Source: Gordonibacter urolithinfaciens
Lineage (GTDB): Bacteria; Actinomycetota; Coriobacteriia; Coriobacteriales; Eggerthellaceae
Reading direction: 5' to 3'
DNA length: 64,000 nt
Assembly: GCF_900199375.1 (NCBI RefSeq)
Contig: NZ_LT900217.1
Coordinates: 2,046,001 to 2,110,000, forward strand
Shown: positions 1 to 7,955 of the stretch, piece after piece
Layout of the letters: each line of letters opens with the position of its first letter
Numbering within the stretch: the stretch's first letter is position 1
Notes under the pieces: generated by a model
The model's database searches: none
Told to the model about the DNA's origin: nothing
The model's input: the letters and a program-made list of their open reading frames with translations, nothing else
Program-made: the position numbers and the translations under genes

Positions 1-2
1 CG

Positions 3-779
3 CAGCGCGGCGAGGTCATCAACAAGGTCACGCAGATCGGCGAGTGCAAGTCCGACATGCAGATCAACCTGGAGTTGGGCAAGCGCTTCAACCCCGAGGC
101 CTGGCCTTGGGAGAAGCCGGAGGAGATGTTCACCGAGCTGTTGAAGCCCACGGGCTACTCGTGGGAGGAGCTGCGCGAGGAGGCGCCGGTGTACCTTCCG
201 GTGGAGTACTACAAGTACAAGACCGGCAAGATGCGCAACGACGGCCAGCCCGGGTTCCAGACGGCCACGGGCCGCATCGAGCTGTGGTCGACGTTCTACA
301 ACGCGGCCGAGCTCGACCCGCTGCCGTACTTCGAGGAGCCCGATCCGGGCCCCGGCTCCACGCCGGAGCTGTTCGAGCAGTACCCGCTCGTGCTCACCAC
401 GGGCGCGCGCAACTGGAGCTACTTCCACTCGGAGCACCGCCAGATCGAGCGTTTGCGCCGGATGCACCCCGACCCCATCGTGCAGGTGCATCCCGACAAG
501 CTGGCCGAGCTCGGCATGGAGGACGGCGAGTGGGTGTGGATCGAGAACCAGAACGGCCGTGCCAAGATCAAGATCGAGTCGACGCCCATCCTCACCGATC
601 CCCGCATCGTGGCCTGCGACCACGCATGGTGGCGGCCGGAGGGCGACCCGGAGAAGTTCTTCGACGTGTTCGAGTACAACATCAACAACCTCATGGTGTA
701 CAGCCCCGGCAAGAGCGGGTTCGGTTCCAACTACAAGACGAGCATCTGCAGGCTCTACAAGCTCGAGGACGGTGAGTAA
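3..779 (+). CDS. Molybdopterin oxidoreductase, C-terminal part (5' end outside window)
   Basis: This is the last 258 codons of a DMSO-reductase-family catalytic subunit; the frame is open to the left edge. The segment holds the end of the catalytic region and the C-terminal molybdopterin-dinucleotide-binding barrel (YPLVLTTGARNWSYFHSEHR, then VQVHPDKLAELGMEDGEWVW). The ending with SGFGSNYKTSICRLYKLE resembles the acetylene hydratase / pyrogallol transhydroxylase / catechol dehydroxylase branch rather than nitrate or formate enzymes. It is followed two bases later by a small Fe-S protein, the usual partner in this branch. The substrate cannot be read from this fragment; a catechol-type aromatic is an inference from family and likely host. 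The N-terminal signal and Fe-S motif lie outside the window. Confidence 0.85.
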   Translation, partial: QRGEVINKVTQIGECKSDMQINLELGKRFNPEAWPWEKPEEMFTELLKPTGYSWEELREEAPVYLPVEYYKYKTGKMRNDGQPGFQTATGRIELWSTFYNAAELDPLPYFEEPDPGPGSTPELFEQYPLVLTTGARNWSYFHSEHRQIERLRRMHPDPIVQVHPDKLAELGMEDGEWVWIENQNGRAKIKIESTPILTDPRIVACDHAWWRPEGDPEKFFDVFEYNINNLMVYSPGKSGFGSNYKTSICRLYKLEDGE

Positions 780-781
780 CA

Positions 782-1120
782 ATGGCCCAGTACGGAATCT
801 TGGTTGACTACGAATGGTGCACGGGCTGCCATTCGTGCGAGTTCGCATGCCAGATGGAGCACGGCTACCCGGTGGGGCAGACGGGCATCCTGGTGAACGA
901 GATAGGCCCGTGGAAGATCGACGAGGACGTGTGGCAGCTGGCCTACATGCCGGTGCCCACCGACCAGTGCGACCTGTGCGCTGCGCGCCAGGCTCTCGGC
1001 AAGGTGCCTACCTGCGTGCAGCACTGCCAGGCGAAATGCCTGGAGTACGGCCCTCTGGAGGAGCTGAACGCCAAGCTGGCCGCCAAGACGAAGCAGGCGG
1101 TGTTCGCCCTCGGCGAGTAA
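782..1120 (+). CDS. Small dicluster 4Fe-4S electron-transfer subunit
   Basis: A 112-residue ferredoxin-like protein starting two bases after the molybdopterin subunit, so surely co-translated with it. The first cluster motif is C-x2-C-x2-C-x3-C (CTGCHSCEFAC, residues 13-23) and a second group is CDLC...CVQHC with a further Cys three residues on (residues 64-86). It is about half the length of DmsB/NrfC-type subunits, which carry four clusters, and matches the short subunits that accompany catechol dehydroxylases and transhydroxylases. Its role would be to pass electrons to the molybdenum subunit. No membrane anchor gene follows, so the physiological donor is unknown. Confidence 0.85.
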   Translation: MAQYGILVDYEWCTGCHSCEFACQMEHGYPVGQTGILVNEIGPWKIDEDVWQLAYMPVPTDQCDLCAARQALGKVPTCVQHCQAKCLEYGPLEELNAKLAAKTKQAVFALGE

Positions 1121-1128
1121 GCAAGGGG

Positions 1129-1159
1129 CCCGCGTCCCGGCTGCGTGCCGGGACGCGGG
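1129..1159 (+). terminator. Hairpin after the molybdopterin enzyme operon
   Basis: A perfect 13-bp stem (1129-1141 with 1147-1159) around a 5-base loop begins nine bases after the stop of the Fe-S subunit. There is no T run, so it may act as a transcript-end stabiliser or as a factor-assisted terminator. A second GC-rich dyad (cggccggccg repeated) follows at about 1164-1191. Confidence 0.55.
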
Positions 1160-1335
1160 TCAGCGGCCGGCCGTGAGACTGCGGCCGGCCGAGTCGTCGC
1201 ATGCAGGAAAGCGGCTGGACATGCGACGCATACCCTCCAAAGTCTGCCAGAATTCGAAAAATCTGATGCGCGGCACGAGGCGGAGAAGGCGTTTTGCGCT
1301 GCCGTGACAGAATCTTTGTGTGGAAAGGGGCCGTT

Positions 1336-2040
1336 GTGGATACCATCGTGCTGCTCGTCGCGGTTGTGGCGGGCCTCGTGGCGTTGGAGCTGCTGGGCAT
1401 GCGCGCGTACCGTCGCCATCGTGCACGCAAGCAGGCGGCGTTCACGCGGGAGAACGTGGGCGCGGTCTACGACGACCTGCAGGCCGCCCGCGCCCGATGC
1501 CTGGCGGAGAAACGCGCGTTCGCCCTGTTGGCCGATGCCGCCCGCTCGGCCGGCCGCCCGGAGGACGGTGCCGTGCTGGACGCGTTGGCGGCTGGCGAGC
1601 GGGCTCACCTGGCTGCGATCGAGGCCTTCCGCGGGCCGCTGCATGCCGAGAGCGTCGATCCGGCGGCGTACACGTCCCTGCCGTCGAGCTTGGACGACGC
1701 CCTGCGCGTCGCGTCCGGGCGGCTCGATGATTGGAGTACGGGGGCTTGCCGCGACGCCGCCGCGCGCGCCCGCGTGCGCGGCTACCGCGACATCGCGAAG
1801 CTCTACCGCCAGCTGCAGGAGGTGGAGCAGGCCGCCGCGTGCCTCTGCCTCGATATGGCCGAGGGCGCCCGTCCTGCCGGGCTCTTCTCGCTCTGCCCGG
1901 CCTGCGGCCTCGTCGTGGCCGGCCGTCGTCCCGCTTTCTGCACCGTGTGCGCGAAGCCTGGCTTCGAGTTCGACGACGTGGCGATGCCCGCAATGCCGGA
2001 AGCGGCAGCTGCCATGTTAAAACCTGAAGGCGTCGCGTAG
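1336..2040 (+). CDS. Membrane-anchored rubrerythrin-like protein with degenerate diiron site
   Basis: A 234-residue protein. I chose the GTG at 1336 because ggaaagggg lies about six bases upstream; an ATG at 1294 lacks a site. Order: one N-terminal membrane segment (VDTIVLLVAVVAGLVALELL), a basic stretch, a helical ferritin-like region and a C-terminal zinc-ribbon/rubredoxin-like end with CPAC and CTVC followed by GFEFDDV. The layout follows rubrerythrin. One ExxH motif survives (GERAH), but where rubrerythrin usually has EVEKRH this protein has EVEQAA, and the first glutamate is not evident. It may have lost the diiron centre and act as a membrane-bound redox or structural protein. Its neighbours give no clear operon partner. 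Confidence 0.6.
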   Translation: MDTIVLLVAVVAGLVALELLGMRAYRRHRARKQAAFTRENVGAVYDDLQAARARCLAEKRAFALLADAARSAGRPEDGAVLDALAAGERAHLAAIEAFRGPLHAESVDPAAYTSLPSSLDDALRVASGRLDDWSTGACRDAAARARVRGYRDIAKLYRQLQEVEQAAACLCLDMAEGARPAGLFSLCPACGLVVAGRRPAFCTVCAKPGFEFDDVAMPAMPEAAAAMLKPEGVA

Positions 2041-2071
2041 CGGCGAGCCAAGGCCCGTGGGGCGGCGCCCG

Positions 2072-2737
2072 TCAGGCCGAAACCACCATCTCCGCCAGCT
2101 CCAGCAGGTTGGATGCCTCGTAATCCGCGCGGACGCCCAGCTCCTCGGGTGGCAGGCCGCGGCGGTTGAGCCAACCCACGGTGAAGCCGAACGCCTTGGC
2201 GCCGGCCACGTCCCAGCCGTTCGACGACACGAACAGCAGGCGCTCCCGCGCAACGCCCAGGTGGTCGACGGCCAACTGGTACACCTCGGGCCGCACCTTG
2301 AACAGCCCCGCCTCGTCGGCGCTCAGGCAGGCGTCCAGGTGCGCGCCCAGCCCGGAGCGCGCGACGAGCGGCTGGATCATCCCCAGGTTGCCGTTCGTGA
2401 GGATGGCCTTCTTGCGCGTGCCGAAACGCGCCATGGCCTCTATGACCTCGGGGTACATCTCCAGCTCCAGATAGGTTGCCATGATGGCCGCTATCTTCCC
2501 CTCGTCGCCCTCCAAGCCCAGCTCGGCCAGCGTGTAGCGCAGCGCGTCCTCGGTGACGCGCCAGAAGTCCGCATAGCGTCCCATGAGCGTGCGCAGCCAC
2601 GAGTACTCCAGCTGCTTCTGGCGCCACAGCCGGCTCATGGCCGCCCCGCTGCCGGGGTACTCCTCCTCGCACTTCCGCTCCACCGAGTACACGTCGTACA
2701 GCGTGCCGTACGCATCGAACGCGATAGCCTCTATCAT
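2072..2737 (-). CDS. Haloacid dehalogenase type II (HAD superfamily hydrolase)
   Basis: 221 residues; ATG at 2737 is preceded by ggaaaggga. The HAD motif I is AFDAYGTLYDV with the nucleophile Asp8, the typical form of (S)-2-haloacid dehalogenases. Motif II is LTNGN; the SSNGWDVAGAKAFGF segment carries the family Ser-Asn and Asp residues. Family members hydrolyse 2-haloacids, but close relatives also act as phosphatases, and nothing here identifies the substrate. It converges on the rubrerythrin-like gene with 31 bases between the stops. Its own promoter would lie in the 2738-3051 gap. Confidence 0.8.
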   Translation of the reverse strand: MIEAIAFDAYGTLYDVYSVERKCEEEYPGSGAAMSRLWRQKQLEYSWLRTLMGRYADFWRVTEDALRYTLAELGLEGDEGKIAAIMATYLELEMYPEVIEAMARFGTRKKAILTNGNLGMIQPLVARSGLGAHLDACLSADEAGLFKVRPEVYQLAVDHLGVARERLLFVSSNGWDVAGAKAFGFTVGWLNRRGLPPEELGVRADYEASNLLELAEMVVSA

Positions 2738-3051
2738 GGCCGTTTCCCTTTCCCCTGAGTATCCCGCCGCAGCCGCCAACGCTGCAGCCTCCTCCATTGT
2801 GCGCCGAAACCATCGGCGCGGCAAGCAGAAAAGGACCCGCACCCGTTTTGAGGCGAGCCCCTGCAGTTTGGTCGGATTCAACGAAAGCGACCACAATTAT
2901 CGGGGTCAAGTTCATAGAGGCGCGGGCCCTTGGGGGAAGGCAGTGCGACGGCGAGGTCGTTGGGGCAGGCGGCGAACCCGCTGTGGCGCTCGGACGGTCT
3001 TCGCCCGGGCCCGCACGGCCGGCCGCTCCGGCACCGCTTTCGGAAAAGGGA
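2738..3051. other. Intergenic stretch with no gene seen
   Basis: About 310 bases between the start of the dehalogenase-type gene and the terminator of the DASS transporter. No reading frame here has convincing codon use. It should carry the minus-strand promoter of the hydrolase; GATAAT on the minus strand near 2895-2900 is the only -10-like hexamer I see and has no good -35. Confidence 0.4.
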
Positions 3052-3083
3052 AGGGCCCGGACCCCTTGCGGGGTCCGGGCCCT
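3052..3083 (-). terminator. Rho-independent terminator of the minus-strand DASS transporter
   Basis: A perfect 14-bp GC-rich stem (3052-3065 with 3070-3083) with a 4-base loop, followed on the minus strand by a run read as tcccttttcc. It starts about 38 bases after the stop codon of the transporter. Confidence 0.8.
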
Positions 3084-3120
3084 GGAAACGCGAGTCCGGA
3101 GAGAGCTCGAACGTCGCGAA

Positions 3121-4554
3121 TCAGTACCCCACCAGGCCCACGAGCGGGGCGAGGATGGTGGCGTGGAGGATCATCATGGCGATGGTCGGCGCGATGCCGG
3201 CCTTGAAGAACTCGCCCATCTTCCACTGGCCGTGCTTGAACGTCATCATGTTGTTGCTGTCCACGCCCAGAAGGAACGTCGTGTTGGCGTTGAACGCGAT
3301 GATGATGGCGAACACGGCGGCCGACACGCCCATGGCAGGGCCCATGCCCGCAAGCGGGATGAGGCTGATGGCGATGAGCGCCGGGCCCACCGGGATGATC
3401 AGGCGCATGAGCGGCAGCGCCACGGCGGTGGCGGCGACCACGGCGAAGGCCGACACGGCCATCTTGCCCACGGTGGCGCCGAAGAGCCAGCTGGCCGCGC
3501 CCTGCTCCTTGATGCCGCCCGCGATGGACTGCACGCAGCCGATGAGCAGCACGATGGCCCACTGCACGCTGGCGATGTACTCTTTCCAGGTAAGCACGTC
3601 GATGCCGGGCAGGAAGAACAGCGCCAGGCCCGCAACGGCGATGGCCGTGGCGTCCCATCCCGTCCAATTGCTGGCCACCCAGCATACGATCATGAGCGCC
3701 AGAATGGCGAGCACCTTCTTGTCAAACCCGTCGAGCTTGCCCACCGACGCGCCCGATTTCTCGATGGCGAGCATCGTCTCGTCGGAGATACGGTCGGTCT
3801 TGAAGATGAACACCACCGACAGCCAGCACACCACCAGCAGGATGAGGGCGATAGGCGCGCAGATGATGACCCAGTCGAGGAACGAGATGGTGAAGCCCGC
3901 GTTCGCGCCCAGCATGTTCAGCGTCATGATGTTCAGCGCCGAGCCGGCCGGCGTGATCATGCCGCCCATGCACGAGGCGTACGCGATGCCTATCATGAGC
4001 GCCTTGCCCAGGTTGGCGGCGTGCTTCGCGGTGCCGTTCTTCTGCTCCACCTCGATGATGCTGGACATGGCGATGCCCGCGAACAGCGCCGTGCAGGGCA
4101 GGTTCGAAACGAAGGCCGAGATCACGGCCGTGGCCACCATGAACATGAGCACCGTGAGCTTCGCGTTGCCCTTCGTGATGTGCATGAGCGTGAACACGAT
4201 CTTCGTGGGGATCTTCGTCTTCAGCAGCGCCGACGTGATGCCGAACGACGCCAGGATGAAGAAGATCACGTTGCTGATGAAGTTCGCCCATACGCCGGGC
4301 GTGCCGTTGTACGGGAAGATGCCGAATCCCGGCATGAGGCACATGAGCGCCAGGCCCGATATGGCCATGGGCACGGGCTCCGTCACCCAGAGCACGATGC
4401 CGGACACCATGAGCGCTATGGCCATCTTGCCCGCGTAGGACAGCCCTTCCGGCGTGGGAAGGAAGTGCGCTATCACGATGATGGCCACGGCGACGCCGAT
4501 AAGCGCCAGCCTCTTGCCGAGCGACGTGCCTTGTTGCTTTTTGTTGTCGGACAT
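3121..4554 (-). CDS. DASS/SLC13-family anion:sodium symporter (first of two)
   Basis: 477 residues; the ATG at 4554 gives the natural N-terminus of the family, with an aaggggg element upstream. The protein is almost wholly hydrophobic with about eleven to twelve membrane segments. Family marks are the segment LWVTEPVPMAISGLAL, FISNVIFFILASFGITSALL and SNLPCTALF (Ser150-Asn151), which sits where DASS proteins carry a sodium-binding SNT motif, and a late GVDSNNMMTF. Relatives move dicarboxylates, sulfate or other organic anions. It is divergent from a close paralogue at 4896. A LuxR regulator lies beyond that. The substrate is not deducible from sequence. Confidence 0.85.
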   Translation of the reverse strand: MSDNKKQQGTSLGKRLALIGVAVAIIVIAHFLPTPEGLSYAGKMAIALMVSGIVLWVTEPVPMAISGLALMCLMPGFGIFPYNGTPGVWANFISNVIFFILASFGITSALLKTKIPTKIVFTLMHITKGNAKLTVLMFMVATAVISAFVSNLPCTALFAGIAMSSIIEVEQKNGTAKHAANLGKALMIGIAYASCMGGMITPAGSALNIMTLNMLGANAGFTISFLDWVIICAPIALILLVVCWLSVVFIFKTDRISDETMLAIEKSGASVGKLDGFDKKVLAILALMIVCWVASNWTGWDATAIAVAGLALFFLPGIDVLTWKEYIASVQWAIVLLIGCVQSIAGGIKEQGAASWLFGATVGKMAVSAFAVVAATAVALPLMRLIIPVGPALIAISLIPLAGMGPAMGVSAAVFAIIIAFNANTTFLLGVDSNNMMTFKHGQWKMGEFFKAGIAPTIAMMILHATILAPLVGLVGY

Positions 4555-4895
4555 GAGATGAATCAACCCCCTTGCTTTTCCAGTTGCTTCCTTGTTCTGT
4601 TGGAGCTTCGGTCCATCCCCCTTTCTCCGCTGCGCGCCGTGCAAGGGACGCGCCTCTCCGCCGAATGCTCGCCTCCCACTATCTCCGAGCGCGCGGGATC
4701 GTGAATCGAATGGCCGTTGCTAAAACCGGGGGAAGTCATCGAAAAATCCGTATGAAGAACCCGCATGAAGGGGGTCATACGCACAGTAGTATGGCGTTCG
4801 TGCGCTTTCCTTTCAGGCGTCCGATTCGTGCCTTGCGGGTTCACGTTATGGTGGGCGCCTGTTCGAGGGCTCGGCGTGCGAGGGGGAGGTATTCG
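4555..4895. promoter_or_regulatory. Shared divergent control region of the two DASS genes
   Basis: 341 bases between two divergent transporter starts, somewhat less GC-rich than the genes. It must contain both promoters. I can see ribosome-binding sites at both ends (agggggaggt for the plus gene) but no clear operator dyad; the AT-rich patch near 4715-4800, with catacgcacagtagtatg, is the best place to look. Confidence 0.5.
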
Positions 4896-6335
4896 ATGGG
4901 CGAAAAGGGACGGAGCGCGAAACGAAGCCAGGCGCTGGCAGGCGGTTCGGCGGCCAGGAGGGTCGCCTGCGTGGCGGTGGCGGTGGCGTTGATCGCGGCC
5001 GCATGGTTCGGGCCCACGCCGGAGGGGCTCTCCGAGGCGGGGAAGATGTCGCTGGCGCTCATGGTGGCGGGCATCTTCCTGTGGGTGACGGAGCCGGTGC
5101 CCGTGGCCATCTCGGGCCTCGTCATGATGGTGCTCATGCCCGCCTTCGGCGTGCTGGAATTCAACGGGGGCGTGTGGAGCGGGTTCATCAGCAGCGTGAT
5201 CTTCTTCATCCTGGCGTCGTTCGGTATCACGGCGGCGCTGCTCAAGACGAAGCTGCCCACGAAGATCGTGTTCGCGCTCATGCGCCTGACGAAGGGCAAC
5301 GCGCGGGCCACCGTGGGCGCGTTCATGGTGTCGGCCGCCGTGCTGTCGTTCTTCATCTCCGACCTGCCTTGCACGGCGCTGTTCGCGGGTATTGCGGTAT
5401 CGAGCATTCTCAAGATCGAGGGGTGCGAGCCCGGCAAGTCCAACCTGGGGCGGGCGCTCATGATAGGCATCACGTACGCGTCGGTGGTGGGCGGGCAGTC
5501 CATCCCGTCGGGCAGCGCCATGAACATCATGGCCATGAACGTGCTGGCCGCCAACACCGGCATAGAGATATCGTTCCTGGACTGGACGGCCATCTGCATG
5601 CCCATCGCGCTCGTGCTGCTGGTTGCGTGCTGGCTGTCGGTGACGCTCGTGTTCCGCCCGGAGCCCATCTCGGCGGCCACCATGGCCTGCATCGAGGAGA
5701 AGGGGCGCGCCGTGGGCAGGCTGGAGGCGCTTGACTGGAAGGTGCTCGGCGTCATGGGCGTGACGTTCGCGCTGTGGATCGCGAGCAACTGGACGGGCTG
5801 GGATGCCACGGCCATCGCGGTGCTGTGCCTGGTGCTGTTCTTCCTGCCGGGGCTCGACGTGCTCACGTGGCGCGAGTACACGGCGTCGGTGTCGTGGAAC
5901 ATCGTGCTGCTCATCGGCTGCGTGCAGTCGCTGTCGGGAGGCGTGAAGGAACAGGGGGCGGCCAGTTGGCTCTTTGGCTCCACGGTGGGCAAGCTCGCGG
6001 TGAGCGGCACGGCCATCGTGGGCGCCACGGCGGCGCTGCTGCCGCTGCTGCGCCTGGTCATACCCGTGGGACCGGCGTTCATCGCCATCTGTCTCATACC
6101 GCTCGCGTCGCTGTCCGCCGCGTTCGGCGTGAGTCCTGTCGTGTTCACGGTCATCGTGGCGGTGAACGCATCCACCACGTTCCTCATGGGCGTGGACAGC
6201 AACAACATGTTGTCGTTCCGCTACGGCTACTGGAAGATGACCGACTTCTTCAAGGCGGGCGTGCTGCCCACGCTGGCCATGATGGCGCTGCACGCCACCG
6301 TGCTCGCCCCGCTCGTGGCAGCCGTGGGATACTAG
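4896..6335 (+). CDS. DASS/SLC13-family anion:sodium symporter (second of two)
   Basis: 479 residues; ATG at 4896 has agggggagg seven bases upstream. It has the same fold and motifs as its divergent neighbour (LWVTEPVPVAISGLVMM, FISSVIFFILASFGITAALL, GVDSNNMLSF, a shared TAIAV...LFFLPG block), so the two arose by duplication. At the sodium-site position it reads SDLPCTALF, with Asp where the paralogue has Asn, which may change cation or substrate preference. About twelve membrane segments. It converges on a membrane LuxR regulator (stop to stop 72 bases), which may control it. Confidence 0.85.
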   Translation: MGEKGRSAKRSQALAGGSAARRVACVAVAVALIAAAWFGPTPEGLSEAGKMSLALMVAGIFLWVTEPVPVAISGLVMMVLMPAFGVLEFNGGVWSGFISSVIFFILASFGITAALLKTKLPTKIVFALMRLTKGNARATVGAFMVSAAVLSFFISDLPCTALFAGIAVSSILKIEGCEPGKSNLGRALMIGITYASVVGGQSIPSGSAMNIMAMNVLAANTGIEISFLDWTAICMPIALVLLVACWLSVTLVFRPEPISAATMACIEEKGRAVGRLEALDWKVLGVMGVTFALWIASNWTGWDATAIAVLCLVLFFLPGLDVLTWREYTASVSWNIVLLIGCVQSLSGGVKEQGAASWLFGSTVGKLAVSGTAIVGATAALLPLLRLVIPVGPAFIAICLIPLASLSAAFGVSPVVFTVIVAVNASTTFLMGVDSNNMLSFRYGYWKMTDFFKAGVLPTLAMMALHATVLAPLVAAVGY

Positions 6336-6407
6336 GGTAGCTGGGGCGTCAGCTGGCAGGCGCCGTTCGCCCGCCGGAACGCCGCGCCCGACGAACCCGG
6401 CGGCGCC

Positions 6408-7805
6408 TTACTGGTACACGACCTCCGTGGAGTCCACGATGCTGATGAGCTCCTGCTGCGAGTTGATGCCCATCTTCTGGTAGATGTGGTACACGTGCGT
6501 CTTGGCCGTGTACGCCGAGATGTTCAGCTCGTCGGCGATGAACTGGGCGTTGCGCCCCTTCGCCAGGTAGTACAGGATCTCGCCTTCTCGGTTCGACAGC
6601 TTGTACGTTTGCGCTGCCTGGTTGCAGCGCTGCTTGAAGTAGCCTCCCTCCACGATCTCGGCCTTCACCGTTTTGTCGGCGAACGTGTTGTCCTTGAACG
6701 GCACGAACGCGGCCAGCAGCGCCAGCGCCAACAGCAGGCCGAGCGCCAGGTAGGGCACGTAAGCGAACAGGCTCGGATTCGCATACTCGATGGCCATGCA
6801 CAAACTCCAGCTTACGATCATGCCCGCCGGCAGCACCAGCTGGCCGCGGGCGATGCGCCAGAACGGCGAGGGATGGCCGCTCGCGAAGCCCACGAGCGCG
6901 CTCAGGTTCGAGAAGTCCAGGTACACGTACACGCCGACGATGAACAGGCAGCATGCCAGCATGAGCCCCGGTCCGAGGAACGCGAGTCCCAGAAAGCCCA
7001 CCACCAGCAGCAGAAGCGCCACCTTCTCCGCGGTGCCGAACGGCACGTAGCGCTTCACCAGAACGCTCAGCGCCAGGTGCAGCCCGGCGCCGCACGCGAC
7101 GGCCGCCGCGACGGCCAGCGGGTCCACGGCGTCCAGGTTCGCGCACAGCAGGTACAGCGCGATGCCGAACAGCGCGCCGAACACGGCCACGGTGAATCCG
7201 GTAAGCGGGAACAGGCGCGTCTGCTCGAGCGGCGAGTCGGGCTCCTGCTCGCTGCCCACGATGTGGGTGCGCACATAGTGGAGCACGGCCAGCGATGCCA
7301 GCGGCAGCAGCACGAGCGCAACGTCACCGTAGGGCGGCAACAGCTCGCAGGCGAAGAGGTAGACCACGGCCCCCGCCAAGGCGCTTGCCGACAAGTACGC
7401 CCCCACGTCCTTTTGCCAACCCACCATGAACACCTTGGGCCAGAGAAGGAAGATGAGCGAGAAGCCGCACCCGCCCAGGAACCAGGCGGCGAAGAACGCA
7501 GCCGGGGGAACGGCCGCGTAATGGGCGACGAGGTTGAGCAGCCCAAGCGGAAGGGATAGCAGGGCTGCCGCCCAGGGAAGCGGGTCGTGCTCCGTCCGGC
7601 TGAAAAGGTCGCGCTTCAGGTACACGAGCAAAAGCACGGCCAGGACGCCCACAAGGAACGCGAGCTTCAAAACGAGCGACAGGTCGCCGGCGTGGCTTGC
7701 CGGATAAGGGCTCAAGAGCACGAGGTAGAACCAGGCCCAGAAAGAGGCGAATCCTGCCGAGGCAACCGGAAGCATGGTTCTCACATGCGCTTTCTTCACT
7801 TTCAT
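6408..7805 (-). CDS. Membrane-bound LuxR-family transcriptional regulator
   Basis: 465 residues from the ATG at 7805 (aggggaagg upstream). Residues 1 to about 395 form roughly a dozen hydrophobic segments; residues 401-465 are a LuxR/NarL helix-turn-helix (LSNREGEILYYLAKGRNAQF, then AKTHVYHIYQKMG). This layout, a large membrane sensor fused to a DNA-binding domain, is typical of Eggerthellaceae, where such genes sit beside reductase and transport genes and are thought to sense the substrate. Here the candidates for control are the two DASS genes or the molybdopterin enzyme further left. No receiver domain is present. Confidence 0.85.
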   Translation of the reverse strand: MKVKKAHVRTMLPVASAGFASFWAWFYLVLLSPYPASHAGDLSLVLKLAFLVGVLAVLLLVYLKRDLFSRTEHDPLPWAAALLSLPLGLLNLVAHYAAVPPAAFFAAWFLGGCGFSLIFLLWPKVFMVGWQKDVGAYLSASALAGAVVYLFACELLPPYGDVALVLLPLASLAVLHYVRTHIVGSEQEPDSPLEQTRLFPLTGFTVAVFGALFGIALYLLCANLDAVDPLAVAAAVACGAGLHLALSVLVKRYVPFGTAEKVALLLLVVGFLGLAFLGPGLMLACCLFIVGVYVYLDFSNLSALVGFASGHPSPFWRIARGQLVLPAGMIVSWSLCMAIEYANPSLFAYVPYLALGLLLALALLAAFVPFKDNTFADKTVKAEIVEGGYFKQRCNQAAQTYKLSNREGEILYYLAKGRNAQFIADELNISAYTAKTHVYHIYQKMGINSQQELISIVDSTEVVYQ

Positions 7806-7955
7806 AGTGCGCTGCCTTCCCCTGAATCTTTGCATAGGCCGCCTTACGCCGGCGGCGCGTCGTTCCATTATAGGCAAACCGCTGCGGTGAATGGCGCAGA
7901 CCGTGGCTGCGGGCTGCGTTGTTCCGGCGCCGTTGCGCGGCGGTGCTCCGCCGCC

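Noticed and set aside
2797-4704. A 635-codon plus-strand frame across the DASS transporter
   Set aside because: The His/Arg/Asp-rich product has no motif and lies opposite a clear membrane transporter gene.
4563-6293. A 576-codon minus-strand frame opposite the second DASS gene
   Set aside because: Shadow of the transporter; low-complexity His/Arg sequence and no ribosome-binding site.
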